46,242 nt of DNA from CAYVUM01 sp964454795 (GTDB lineage: Bacteria > Pseudomonadota > Alphaproteobacteria > Rhodospirillales > Defluviicoccaceae). Where the stretch lies: NCBI GenBank assembly GCA_964454795.1, contig CAYVUM010000015.1:1-46242 (forward strand), written 5' to 3'. The notes beneath the pieces were generated by a model. The model made no database searches, had not been told where the DNA came from, and saw only the letters and a program-made list of their open reading frames with translations. Both the position numbers and the translations under genes were made by a program. Positions 1 through 7,806 of this stretch are shown here, piece by piece; within the stretch, counting starts at the first letter, position 1, and every line of letters starts with the position of its first letter.

Positions 1-1
1 T

Positions 2-679
2 GCCGCCGTGGACATCCTCCACGATCTCGGCGCGTTCAGCATGATCGCCTCGGACTGCCTGGCGATGGGGCGGGTCGGCGAAGTGATCCTCCGCACCTGG
101 CAGACCGCTGATAAGATGAAGAAGCAGCGGGGCGCCCTCCCCGGCGAGACGGCGGGCAACGATAATCTGCGCATCCGCCGCTACGTGGCCAAGTACACGA
201 TCAATCCGGCGATCGCCCACGGGATCGCCGGCGTGGTCGGCTCGGTGGAGGTGGGCAAGCTCGCCGATCTGGTGCTGTGGAAGCCGATGTTCTTCGGCGT
301 GAAGCCCGACCTTGTTCTGAAGGCGGGGACGATCGTGGCCGCGGCCATGGGTGATCCCAATGCATCAATTCCAACGCCGCAGCCGGTGCATTACCGGCCG
401 ATGTTCGGGAGCCTCGGGAAAGCGGCACCAGCCGGTTGCGTCAGCTTCGTCTCCGCAGCAGCGATCGAGGCCGGCCTCGTCCATCATCTCAAGCTCGAAC
501 GGATGGCCCACGCGGTCTCGGGCGTGCGCACGATCGGCAAGCGCGACATGGTGCTCAATGACGCCACCCCGCTGATCGAGGTCGATCCCGAGACCTACGA
601 GGTTCGCGCCGACGGCGCGCTGCTGACCTGCGAGCCGGCCACAGAGCTGGCGATGGCGCAGCGCTATTTCTTGTTCTGA
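2..679 (+). CDS. ureC: Urease subunit alpha, C-terminal part (5' end outside window)
   Basis: This is the C-terminal portion of the nickel-containing catalytic subunit of urease, which hydrolyses urea to ammonia and carbamate in the cytoplasm. The reading frame is open to the left edge, so the gene is cut by the window. The visible 225 or so residues include the active-site segment ASDCLAMGRVGEV, whose Asp corresponds to the metal-ligand aspartate of family members. They also include RTWQTADKMKKQRG, AKYTINPAIAHGI, and VGSVEVGKLADLVLW, and the protein ends in the usual RYFLF. The usual wording of the active-site segment is SSDSQAMGRVGE, so Cys-Leu in place of Ser-Gln is a small deviation. ureE starts 23 bp downstream, which fits one urease operon. 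Confidence 0.96.
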   Translation, partial: AAVDILHDLGAFSMIASDCLAMGRVGEVILRTWQTADKMKKQRGALPGETAGNDNLRIRRYVAKYTINPAIAHGIAGVVGSVEVGKLADLVLWKPMFFGVKPDLVLKAGTIVAAAMGDPNASIPTPQPVHYRPMFGSLGKAAPAGCVSFVSAAAIEAGLVHHLKLERMAHAVSGVRTIGKRDMVLNDATPLIEVDPETYEVRADGALLTCEPATELAMAQRYFLF

Positions 680-702
680 CGGCCGCCCGGTGGGAGCCTG
701 GG

Positions 703-1167
703 ATGCGACGTGCGACTGCGGTGCGACCGGCCGGCACCTGGCCCGCCAACGCTGCGGTCGGCCGGGTGATCCTCCGCTACGACGACCGCTACCGCCGCCG
801 GCTCCGACTGACTGACGATGGTGGCAACGCCTTCCTTCTCGACCTGGAGCGGGCGACCCTGCTTCGCGATGGCGACGGCCTGGAGCTGGAAGGCGGCGGG
901 GTGCTCGAGGTCGCTGCCGCCGCTGAGCCTGTCCTCGAGGTTCGCCCCGCCTCGCCGGCTGCTGCGGCCCGCCTCGCCTGGCATCTCGGCAACCGCCACA
1001 CCGCGGTGCAAATCTGCGCCGATGGCACGTTGCGGTTGCGGGACGACCATGTTCTGGCGGCGATGCTGGAGCGGCTCGGTGCCGCCGTCGCCCGCGTCGA
1101 GGCGCCGTTCCAGCCGGAAGCCGGCGCGTACGCCGGGCCCGCCGGACCCGAGGACGGGCGGAAATGA
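703..1167 (+). CDS. ureE: Urease accessory protein UreE (nickel chaperone)
   Basis: UreE is the cytoplasmic nickel metallochaperone that delivers nickel to the UreG-containing activation complex. The 154-residue product carries the signature HLGNRH (around residues 94-99), which contains the conserved interface nickel-binding histidine. DDHVLAAMLERLG follows, typical of the C-terminal metal-binding domain. The C-terminus (PAGPEDGRK) lacks the histidine-rich tail of some homologues, so nickel storage capacity is probably low. An ATG start at 703 follows a purine-rich GGGAGCCTGGG. Its stop overlaps the ureF start by 4 bp (ATGA), indicating translational coupling. Confidence 0.93.
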   Translation: MRRATAVRPAGTWPANAAVGRVILRYDDRYRRRLRLTDDGGNAFLLDLERATLLRDGDGLELEGGGVLEVAAAAEPVLEVRPASPAAAARLAWHLGNRHTAVQICADGTLRLRDDHVLAAMLERLGAAVARVEAPFQPEAGAYAGPAGPEDGRK

Positions 1168-1859
1168 CCAGCACGGACCGGGCGCTGGTGCGGCTGCTCA
1201 CCTGGCTGTCGCCAGGGTTTCCGGTTGGCGGCTACAGCTATTCCCACGGTCTCGAGACCGCTGTCGACCGGGGCTTGGTCAAGGACCGGCTCTCCGGTTC
1301 GCAGTGGATCGGCGCGATCCTGCGGCTCGGCAGCGGCCGCGCCGATGCGGTGTTCCTGCGGGCCGCATGGCGGGCGATGGCTGGCGGTGACCTCGCAGCG
1401 GTGAGTGCCGTCGCCGCCGATGCGGCGGCCTTCCGCGCGACGGCCGAGACGGCGTTGGAAAGCACATCTCAGGGTCGGGCGTTCCTGTCGGCGGTGCTGG
1501 CGGCCTGGCCCGAGCCGCGGACCGAGGCCGCCGCCCGTCACCTCGACGGCGAAGACCTCCCGATTTCCTATCCGGTTGCCGTCGGCCTCGCTGCGCAGGG
1601 CGGCGGCCTCAGCGAGGATGCGGCGACCCTGGCCTACCTCCATGCGTTCACGGCCGGGCTGGTCTCCGCCGCGGTGCGGCTGATTCCGCTGGGCCAGACC
1701 GACGGGCTCAAGGTGCTCGCAGAACTGGAGCCGGCGATCCTCGCCGTCGCCGGCGAGACTGCGACCCTCAGCCGGGATGCCGTCGGCACCGCCACCTGGC
1801 TGGTCGACTGGACCTCGGCCCGCCACGAAACCCAGGATGTGAGGCTCTTCCGCTCATGA
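1164..1859 (+). CDS. ureF: Urease accessory protein UreF
   Basis: UreF is an all-helical accessory protein. With UreD/UreH and UreG it gates GTPase activity and nickel insertion into apo-urease. The 231-residue product has the family N-terminus LTWLSPGFPVGGYSYSHGLE and the typical C-terminal PLGQTDGLKVLAELEP. Length and motifs fit the family. The start overlaps ureE by 4 bp and the stop overlaps the ureG start by 4 bp, so ureE, ureF and ureG form one tightly coupled transcript. No ureD is seen here, and it would be expected upstream of the window or elsewhere. Confidence 0.95.
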   Translation: MTSTDRALVRLLTWLSPGFPVGGYSYSHGLETAVDRGLVKDRLSGSQWIGAILRLGSGRADAVFLRAAWRAMAGGDLAAVSAVAADAAAFRATAETALESTSQGRAFLSAVLAAWPEPRTEAAARHLDGEDLPISYPVAVGLAAQGGGLSEDAATLAYLHAFTAGLVSAAVRLIPLGQTDGLKVLAELEPAILAVAGETATLSRDAVGTATWLVDWTSARHETQDVRLFRS

Positions 1860-2488
1860 CCGGACCCTTCCGTGTCGGGATCGGCGGGCCGGTCGGCTCC
1901 GGCAAGACCGCGCTCCTCGACTCCCTCTGCAAGCGACTGCGCGACCGCTACCGGCTCGCCGCGATCACCAACGATATCTACACCCGGGAGGATGCGGAGT
2001 TCCTGATCCGTGCCGGTTCGCTGGACCCGGCGCGGATCGCCGGAGTGGAGACCGGCGGCTGCCCGCACACGGCGATCCGCGAGGACGCCTCGATCAACCT
2101 GGAGGCGATTGCCCAAATGGTCGGCCGGTTCCCTGATCTCGACATCGTATTCATCGAGTCCGGTGGGGACAACCTGGCAGCCACATTCTCGCCGGAGCTG
2201 GCGGATATCACGATCTATGTCATCGATGTTGCTGCCGGTGACAAGATTCCGCGCAAGGGCGGTCCGGGCATTACGCGATCGGACCTTCTGGTCATCAACA
2301 AGATCGATCTTGCCCCGCTCGTCGGCGCCGATCTGGCGGTGATGGACCGGGATGCCCGGCGAATGCGCGGCGAACGACCGTTCATGTTCACCAACCTTCG
2401 CACCGGTCAGGGTGTCGATGAGGTGATCGCCTTTTTGTTGGAAAGCGGTGGGCTCGGTGGGCATGGCGCCGCGGTGGACGAGCTCTGA
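1856..2488 (+). CDS. ureG: Urease accessory GTPase UreG
   Basis: UreG is a SIMIBI-class GTPase that provides the energy for nickel insertion into urease. The 210-residue product shows the P-loop GPVGSGKT near the N-terminus. It also has VETGGCPHTAIREDAS, whose Cys-Pro-His is the nickel-binding motif, the switch region ESGGDNLAATFSPEL, and NKIDLA for guanine recognition. Family length is about 200-215 residues, so it looks intact. It is the last urease gene. No hydrogenase or nickel transporter gene follows within the window. Confidence 0.97.
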   Translation: MTGPFRVGIGGPVGSGKTALLDSLCKRLRDRYRLAAITNDIYTREDAEFLIRAGSLDPARIAGVETGGCPHTAIREDASINLEAIAQMVGRFPDLDIVFIESGGDNLAATFSPELADITIYVIDVAAGDKIPRKGGPGITRSDLLVINKIDLAPLVGADLAVMDRDARRMRGERPFMFTNLRTGQGVDEVIAFLLESGGLGGHGAAVDEL

Positions 2489-2580
2489 TATCCGGTCAGT
2501 CCCCGGACTCTGTGACGCCTTTACCGGGAAGGCCTTTGTTGCAGCCGCGAAAATCGGGGTTTCGGCGCCTGGCCGGCCTA

Positions 2581-2596
2581 TGGCACCGTATTTGCT
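2581..2596 (+). promoter_or_regulatory. Near-consensus sigma-54 promoter
   Basis: The 16 bases TGGCACCGTATTTGCT match the sigma-54 (RpoN) consensus TGGCACG-N4-TTGCW at every specified position except the seventh. The GG and GC dinucleotides have the required 12-nt offset. The predicted transcription start is near 2607, about 69 nt before the small membrane-peptide ORF at 2676. Sigma-54 promoters need an AAA+ activator, but no activator gene is present in this window. Confidence 0.72.
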
Positions 2597-2675
2597 TAGA
2601 AGGGCATCGGACAGCGAACCGGCCGACGACGGCGGGAACGGGACCGGAAAACGGCAAAGAGGGAAAGGACCGGAC

Positions 2676-2771
2676 ATGGTGGATCAGGGACTTGTCGAGC
2701 TGCTTGGCAGTGTGATCGGCGTTGTCATCGCCTTGGCGATCGTGTTCGGAATCGCCTCAGCCCTGGGATAA
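2676..2771 (+). CDS. Predicted 31-residue single-pass membrane peptide
   Basis: The ORF encodes 31 residues beginning MVDQGLVELLG, followed by a hydrophobic run VIGVVIALAIVFGI that is long enough to cross a membrane once. It ends in ASALG. A strong purine-rich ribosome binding site (GAGGGAAAGGA) precedes the ATG at a suitable distance, and a near-consensus sigma-54 promoter lies about 80 bp upstream. I do not recognise a family. The gene sits between the urease operon and a convergent sulfur operon. The signals around it make translation likely, but function is unknown, and small membrane peptides of this size often bind and modulate larger membrane complexes. Confidence 0.6.
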   Translation: MVDQGLVELLGSVIGVVIALAIVFGIASALG

Positions 2772-2905
2772 GGTTCTGAAAAACAATCCTTTTCGCATCC
2801 ACAGACGGATCACATCGGGCAGGCTGGCCGGTTATCGCGGCCGGGCCGGGGCAGCCGCTGGTTCGGCCTTGGGGATGGGGGCTCCCGGCGGCGCAGGGTG
2901 AGGCG

Positions 2906-3013
2906 GTGTCGGTCAACTTTACACCCGGCGCAGGCGGTTTTTCCGAATAAAGTCAAGGACTTGAAGGTTCCGACGGAAAACGGTGGAGCCTGCACTGTCG
3001 GGGAACTTTACAC
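2906..3013 (+). repeat. Pair of 19-bp direct motifs (TGTCGG..AACTTTACAC)
   Basis: GTGTCGGTCAACTTTACAC at 2906-2924 recurs as CTGTCGGGGAACTTTACAC at 2995-3013. The two are identical at 16 of 19 positions and 89 bp apart, in the 280-bp stretch between the small membrane-peptide gene and the convergent metC-like gene. Each reads as two half-sites (TGTCGG and TTTACA). This looks like a paired protein-binding site, but I cannot assign a regulator. The rest of 2772-3051 shows no gene. Confidence 0.4.
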
Positions 3014-3051
3014 TTGCTGCCGGCACTGCCGGCTGCCCCGCGACAACGGCA

Positions 3052-4245
3052 TCAGCCGGCGGCGGCGAGGCGGGCGAGCCCGGCGTCCAGATCGGCGATC
3101 AGGTCGGCCGGATGCTCCAGGCCGCAGTGCAGGCGCAAACAGGTGCCGGGCCGGATCCAGGGGGTCGCGGAGCGGGTTTCCCGCGGATTGACCGGGACAA
3201 TCAGGCTCTCGTAGCCGCCCCAGCTATAGCCCAGCCGGAACAGGCTGAGGCCGTCGAGCATGGCGGCGAGCGCCGGTTTCGCCACTGCCGCGCGCAGCAC
3301 CACAGTGACAAGTCCGTTGGCCCCGGTGAAGTCGCGGCGCCAGGCCTCGTGGCCCGGGCAGGACGGCAGCGCCGGATAAAGGACGGTTTCCACCTCGGGC
3401 CGCCCGGCCAGCCAGGTGGCGACGGCCATGGCATTTTCCTGGTGGCGGGCGAGGCGGACGGCCAGGCTGCGCAGGCCGCGCAGGGCGAGATAGCAGTCAT
3501 CGGGGCCGGCGGCGAGGCCGAGGAACGCGGCGCATCGCCGGACCCGCAGGAACGAGGCCTCGTTGGTGGTGATCAGCCCCAGCATCACGTCGGAATGCCC
3601 GACGATGTATTTGGTCGCCGCCTGGATCGACACATCGACCCCGTGCGTGAACGGCTTGAAGTAGAGGCCGGCGCTCCAGGTGTTGTCGACGATGGTCACG
3701 GCGCCGACCCGGCGGGCGGCGGCGACCCCGGCGGCCACATCCTGGACCTCGTAGGTGAGGGAGCCCGGCGATTCCATGAACACCACCCGGGTGGTGTCGC
3801 GCAGCAGCGGGCGGATATCGGCCAGTGGATCGTAGTAGGTGGTCTCCACGCCAAGGTTTTTGAGGAAGGAATCGCAGAACCGGCGGGTCGGAGTGTAGGC
3901 AGTGTCGACCATCAGCAGGTGGTCGCCCTGGCCCAGGTAGGCGAGCAGGGCGGTGGTGATCGCCGCCAGGCCCGATGGTACAGCGATGCTTCGGAAGCCG
4001 CCTTCCAGTTCGGCCACGGCATCCTCAAGGGCGAACGTGGTCGGCGTACCGCGGCGCCCGTAGCGGGTGCCGTCAAACGGGGTTCGGTCGGCCTCCTCCA
4101 GGGCTGCGAGGGTCGGAAACAGGATCGTCGAGGCATGGTAGACGGGCGGATTGACAATCCCGTGATTGGCGAACGGGTCCCGCCGGGCGTGGGGCAGAAG
4201 GGTTGCGGGCGCCCTTGAGGGGTCAGACTTCGATGGGGGGGTCAT
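3052..4245 (-). CDS. metC: Cystathionine beta-lyase-type PLP enzyme
   Basis: This is a PLP-dependent Cys/Met metabolism enzyme of the cystathionine lyase family. By family it cleaves cystathionine to homocysteine, ammonia and pyruvate in methionine synthesis. The 397-residue product has RYGRRGTPTTFALEDAVAELEG near the N-terminus, the substrate-loop YTPTRRFC, IVDNTW, and SIQAATKYIVGHSDVMLG, whose lysine holds PLP. The C-terminal SWGGYESL is typical of the beta-lyase branch. An ATG at 4245 and a GTG directly before it are both possible starts. The gene overlaps the upstream sulfurtransferase by about 23-26 bp and is last in a three-gene minus-strand operon. Confidence 0.88.
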   Translation of the reverse strand: MTPPSKSDPSRAPATLLPHARRDPFANHGIVNPPVYHASTILFPTLAALEEADRTPFDGTRYGRRGTPTTFALEDAVAELEGGFRSIAVPSGLAAITTALLAYLGQGDHLLMVDTAYTPTRRFCDSFLKNLGVETTYYDPLADIRPLLRDTTRVVFMESPGSLTYEVQDVAAGVAAARRVGAVTIVDNTWSAGLYFKPFTHGVDVSIQAATKYIVGHSDVMLGLITTNEASFLRVRRCAAFLGLAAGPDDCYLALRGLRSLAVRLARHQENAMAVATWLAGRPEVETVLYPALPSCPGHEAWRRDFTGANGLVTVVLRAAVAKPALAAMLDGLSLFRLGYSWGGYESLIVPVNPRETRSATPWIRPGTCLRLHCGLEHPADLIADLDAGLARLAAAG

Positions 4246-5080
4246 CACGGTTGCCCCATTCCGCCCACGAGCCGTCGTAGACGGCCACCCCCTCGTGCCC
4301 GAGGACGAACGCCGCGAGCGCCGTCGTGCAGGCGGTCACCCCCGATCCGCAGCTTGCCACCAGCGGCGTGCCCGGCTCGAGACCGGCGGCAGCGAAGGCC
4401 GCGGCGAGCCCTTCGTCCGGTTTCCAGGTTGCCGGCCGGCCGGGCTCGAAAAACGCGGTGAACGGCAGGTTGACGCTGCCGGGAATGCGTCCGAGCCGCC
4501 GGACCGGCCGGGGCTCCGGTTCCGCGCCCGCGAACCGTTCCGGGTTGCGGTTGTCGACGATTGTCACAGCACCGTTGTCGATCGCCGCAAACAGGTTTTC
4601 CGCCGAGCGGACCAGTTCGGAATTGAACCGGGCCTCGAACGTCTGCACAGGGCGGACGACCGCATCGTCCGTCACCGGCCGGCCTTCGGCCAGCCACTGC
4701 TCCAGGCCGCCGTCAAGCACGGCCACGTCCGTATGGCCGAACACCCGGAACATCCACCAGACCCGCGCCGCCGCCGCCGAGCCCGGCGCATCGTAGACAA
4801 TGACGGTGGTCTGGTTGCCGATTCCCGAGCCGCCGGCGGCTGCCGCGAAGGCGTCCGGGGCCGGCAGCATGTGCGGCAGCGGGCTCTGCGGATCGCAGAT
4901 CGCGTCGATGTCGAAGAACGCGGCGCCGGGAATGTGCCCGGCTGCGAACTCGAGCCGCGGGTCGCGGCCGCTCCCCGGCAGGTGATAGCTGCCGTCGAGG
5001 ACCCGCACCGCCGGATCGCCGAGGTGCGCAGCCAGCCAGGCGGTGGAGCGAAGCGTTCTCTGACGCCGGTCGCCAGCCAT
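4223..5080 (-). CDS. sseA: 3-mercaptopyruvate sulfurtransferase (double rhodanese domain)
   Basis: The 285-residue protein has two rhodanese domains and should transfer sulfur from 3-mercaptopyruvate to a thiol acceptor or cyanide. The N-terminal domain carries HIPGAAFFDID and is catalytically inactive, as in the family. The C-terminal domain carries VDNRNPERFAG, RIPGSVNLPF and the active-site loop CGSGVTAC. CGSGVT is the mercaptopyruvate-type loop rather than the CRxGxR thiosulfate type. The chosen ATG at 5080 overlaps the cysteine synthase stop by one base (TGATG). A longer in-frame extension upstream would run back into that gene and is unlikely. Confidence 0.92.
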   Translation of the reverse strand: MAGDRRQRTLRSTAWLAAHLGDPAVRVLDGSYHLPGSGRDPRLEFAAGHIPGAAFFDIDAICDPQSPLPHMLPAPDAFAAAAGGSGIGNQTTVIVYDAPGSAAAARVWWMFRVFGHTDVAVLDGGLEQWLAEGRPVTDDAVVRPVQTFEARFNSELVRSAENLFAAIDNGAVTIVDNRNPERFAGAEPEPRPVRRLGRIPGSVNLPFTAFFEPGRPATWKPDEGLAAAFAAAGLEPGTPLVASCGSGVTACTTALAAFVLGHEGVAVYDGSWAEWGNRDDPPIEV

Positions 5081-6087
5081 CAGCGTCCCTCCAGCCACGC
5101 CGGAACCGGCAGGTTGTGGGACCGCAGAAAGACCGGATTGAACAGCTTGCTCTGATAGCGGGTGCCGTAATCGCAGAGGATCGTGACGATGGTATGACCC
5201 GGTCCCAGGTCCCGGGCCAGGCGGATCGCCCCGGCGACGTTGATGCCGCTGGAACTGCCCATGCACAGCCCTTCCTCGCTGAGCAGCGCAAAGACGATTT
5301 CCAGTGCCTCCGCATCGGGGATTTGGTAGGGGCGGTCCACCTCGAGGCCTTCCAGATTTGCGGTGATCCGCCCCTGGCCGATGCCCTCGCTAATCGAGCT
5401 GCCCTCGGCCTTGAGCTCACCGTGGGCGTAGTAGTTGTAGAGCGCCGCGCCCATCGGGTCGGCGAGGCCGATCACCACCCCGGGCTTCTGCTCGCGGAGG
5501 TAGGCGCTGACCCCGGCCAGCGTGCCGCCAGTGCCGACAGCGCAGATGAAGCCGTCGATGCGACCGTCGGTCTGCCGCCAGATTTCCGGGCCCGTGGTCT
5601 CGTAATGGCCCTGGCGGTTGGCGGTATTGTCGAACTGATTGGCCCAGATCGCGCCGTGCGGCTCGCTGGCCGCCAGCTCTTCGGCGAGACGCCCGGAAAT
5701 CTTGACGTAATTGTTGGGGTCCCGGTAGGGCACGGCCGGCACCTCGCGGACGTCGGCGCCGCAAAGCCGGAGCATGTCCTTTTTCTCCTGGCTCTGGGTC
5801 TCGGGAATGACGATCACTGTGCGGTAGCCACAGGCATTGCCGACCAGGGCGAGGCCGATGCCGGTATTGCCGGCGGTGCCTTCGACGATCACGCCGCCCG
5901 GTTCGATCAGGCCCCGGGCCTCGGCGTCCCGGACGATGAACCTGGCGGCGCGATCCTTGACGGAGCTGCCGGGGTTGAGGAATTCGGCCTTGCCCAGGAT
6001 CTCGCAACCGGTGCCTTCTGACGCCCGCCGGAGACGGATCAGGGGGGTGTTGCCGATGGTGTCGAGAAAACCCTGGCGGACGTCCAT
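5080..6087 (-). CDS. cysK: Cysteine synthase (O-acetylserine sulfhydrylase family)
   Basis: This is a fold-type II PLP enzyme that by family makes cysteine from O-acetylserine and sulfide. The 335-residue product begins MDVRQGFLDTIGNTPLIRL. PLP-lysine is in NPGSSVKDRAA, the substrate loop is EGTAGNTGIG, and the PLP phosphate loop is VGTGGTLAGV. The family wording TSGNTG is TAGNTG here, a variant I associate with an alphaproteobacterial subgroup. The start at 6087 has AGGATTCCGG just upstream and fits family alignment, whereas the frame extends 23 codons further without similarity. It is first in an operon with sseA and metC, grouping cysteine synthesis, use and trans-sulfuration. Confidence 0.92.
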   Translation of the reverse strand: MDVRQGFLDTIGNTPLIRLRRASEGTGCEILGKAEFLNPGSSVKDRAARFIVRDAEARGLIEPGGVIVEGTAGNTGIGLALVGNACGYRTVIVIPETQSQEKKDMLRLCGADVREVPAVPYRDPNNYVKISGRLAEELAASEPHGAIWANQFDNTANRQGHYETTGPEIWRQTDGRIDGFICAVGTGGTLAGVSAYLREQKPGVVIGLADPMGAALYNYYAHGELKAEGSSISEGIGQGRITANLEGLEVDRPYQIPDAEALEIVFALLSEEGLCMGSSSGINVAGAIRLARDLGPGHTIVTILCDYGTRYQSKLFNPVFLRSHNLPVPAWLEGR

Positions 6088-6189
6088 CCGGAATCCTGAG
6101 TTTGGAACGCTGACGCGGGCACGCCCGCATCGGCCAGACCCTAGCGGCGCCCCCAACGACGATCAAGGGAGCCGCGTGTCGAGCTATGG

Positions 6190-6897
6190 TCAGTCCGGCG
6201 TGGCGCTTTCGCCGGCCGGCGACAACCAGCGCCGGCGGATTGCCGCGTGGTGCTGGCGGAACCAGTAGAGAGCAACCAGGGCCACACCGTTGCTGATCCG
6301 GCCCTCGTCGAGCAGTCCGAACACCTCCTCCGGGGGCAGGGCGAGAACCCGGATGTCTTCATGCTCGTCATCAACGCCGTGAATGCCGCCGGCCGCCGAC
6401 GCATCGGTCCGGCCGCAGAACAACTGCACCGATTCCGAGCTGGCGCCCGGCGAGACGAACAGCCGGTGGGCCGGGATCAGCTCGTCGACGGTGCAGCCGG
6501 CTTCTTCCTGTGCTTCGCGGCGGGCCACCGCTTCGGCGCTCTCCCCCGGCTCGATGATCCCGGCGACCACCTCGATAAGCCACGGTGGCTCCCGGCCGGA
6601 AAAATTCGGTGAGTCGGACAGGGCCGCGAGGGCGCCGGGTCGGAACTGCTCGATCAGCACCAGCCGGTCCAGCGCCGGGTCGTAGAGCACAACTCCGACA
6701 GCGTGGCCGCGTTCGAAAATCTCGCGCCGAACCGGCGCGCTCCAGCCGCCATCGTAGCAGCGATGGCGCAGCGTGTAGAGGTCGACACGGAAATGGCCCT
6801 GGAAGACCACGTCCTTGTCGAGAATTTCCACATCTTCGGGGCGGAAGGCCAGCGGCTCGATCATCGTTTCCGTGGGCTGCATTGATGGTGCACTCAT
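6190..6897 (-). CDS. nudF: NUDIX hydrolase, ADP-ribose pyrophosphatase type
   Basis: This enzyme hydrolyses ADP-ribose to AMP and ribose 5-phosphate, by similarity to E. coli NudF. Shared segments include VRREIFERGHAVGVVLYDP, VLIEQFRPGA, WLIEVVAGIIEPGES, and SASGIHG-like AAGGIHGVDDEHEDI. The Nudix box is GIIEPGESAEAVARREAQEE with the metal-binding REAQEE core. The start is uncertain: ATG at 6897, an upstream ATG at 6915 and a downstream one at 6882 are all in frame, and none has a strong ribosome binding site. It is transcribed divergently from the MlaC-like gene at 7056. Confidence 0.9.
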   Translation of the reverse strand: MSAPSMQPTETMIEPLAFRPEDVEILDKDVVFQGHFRVDLYTLRHRCYDGGWSAPVRREIFERGHAVGVVLYDPALDRLVLIEQFRPGALAALSDSPNFSGREPPWLIEVVAGIIEPGESAEAVARREAQEEAGCTVDELIPAHRLFVSPGASSESVQLFCGRTDASAAGGIHGVDDEHEDIRVLALPPEEVFGLLDEGRISNGVALVALYWFRQHHAAIRRRWLSPAGESATPD

Positions 6898-7055
6898 CAC
6901 ACAGGGCGGCGCCATCCGCAAGCGTCCGGCGTGCCGCGAGGTTGTCGAGCGGTGGCTGCAGCGGTCTTGATTTCGTGGCGGTGATCGGCAGTCTTGGAGG
7001 CGGTGATCCCGGCTGTCGGGATCGGTGCGATCGCGAACAAGAAAAGGACAACGGG

Positions 7056-7715
7056 GTGAGCGGCAGATCAGGGCGCGAGCGATCGGCAGGTGGCGGCAGT
7101 GATTTGCGCCGTGCCGTCGCAGCGGTGCTGATGGTCGTGCTGGCCGTGGCGGCGCTCGGACGGCCGGCCGGGGCCGTGCCGGCGGAGGCTGACGCGAAGG
7201 CGTTTATCGAAAACCTGGCCGATGAGGCGATCGAGGCGCTGACGTTGCCCGACGCCACCCGGGCGGAAAAGTACGAACGGTTCCGGGCCCTGCTCAGGAG
7301 CCATTTCGCCGTCGATGATATTGCCGAATGGGTGCTCGGTCGCCATTGGGAGCGAGCCAGCGAGCCGGAGAAGCACGCCTATCTCGCGCTGTTCGAGGAC
7401 TGGGTGATCGTCACCTATGTCCGCCGTTTCGAGAACTACTCGGGGGAGACGCTGCGGGTGTCGCGGGCGCTGACGGGCGCGGGCAGTCCCGATGTGATCG
7501 TCGATTCGCAAATCGTCCGTCCCGACGTGGATCCGGTCCACGTGGGCTGGCGGGTGCGCAATTACGACGAGACTCTTCGAATCGTCGATGTGTTTATCGA
7601 GGGGGTCAGCATGAGTCAGACGCAGCGTGCAGACTTCGCCTCGATCATCCGCCGCCGCGGCGGCGTCGCCGGGCTGATCGAGGAAATGGAGCGGGTGCTT
7701 GACCAGCCGAACTGA
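7056..7715 (+). CDS. MlaC/Ttg2D-family periplasmic lipid-binding protein
   Basis: By family this is a periplasmic protein that carries phospholipid or related lipids between inner- and outer-membrane complexes. The GTG start at 7056 has AAGGA 8 nt upstream and yields a 219-residue precursor. A basic N-terminus and hydrophobic AAVLMVVLAVAALG form a likely signal peptide ending near GRPAGA. Family features are FRALLRSHFAVDDIAEWVLG, LALFEDWVIVTYVRRFENY, and IVDVFIEGVSMSQTQRADF. No mlaFED genes are adjacent. It directly precedes hpnC on the same strand (91 bp gap), suggesting that it serves hopanoid or lipid trafficking. A second family member lies at 21116-21727. Confidence 0.85.
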   Translation: MSGRSGRERSAGGGSDLRRAVAAVLMVVLAVAALGRPAGAVPAEADAKAFIENLADEAIEALTLPDATRAEKYERFRALLRSHFAVDDIAEWVLGRHWERASEPEKHAYLALFEDWVIVTYVRRFENYSGETLRVSRALTGAGSPDVIVDSQIVRPDVDPVHVGWRVRNYDETLRIVDVFIEGVSMSQTQRADFASIIRRRGGVAGLIEEMERVLDQPN

Positions 7716-7806
7716 CCGGCCCGCGGACGGTTCCCGGGGCACGATCCCGATCCGCCCCGGTGGCGCCGCTGCCGGCCGGCGGCGCCACTGAACGGAGCGC
7801 CCGCGC

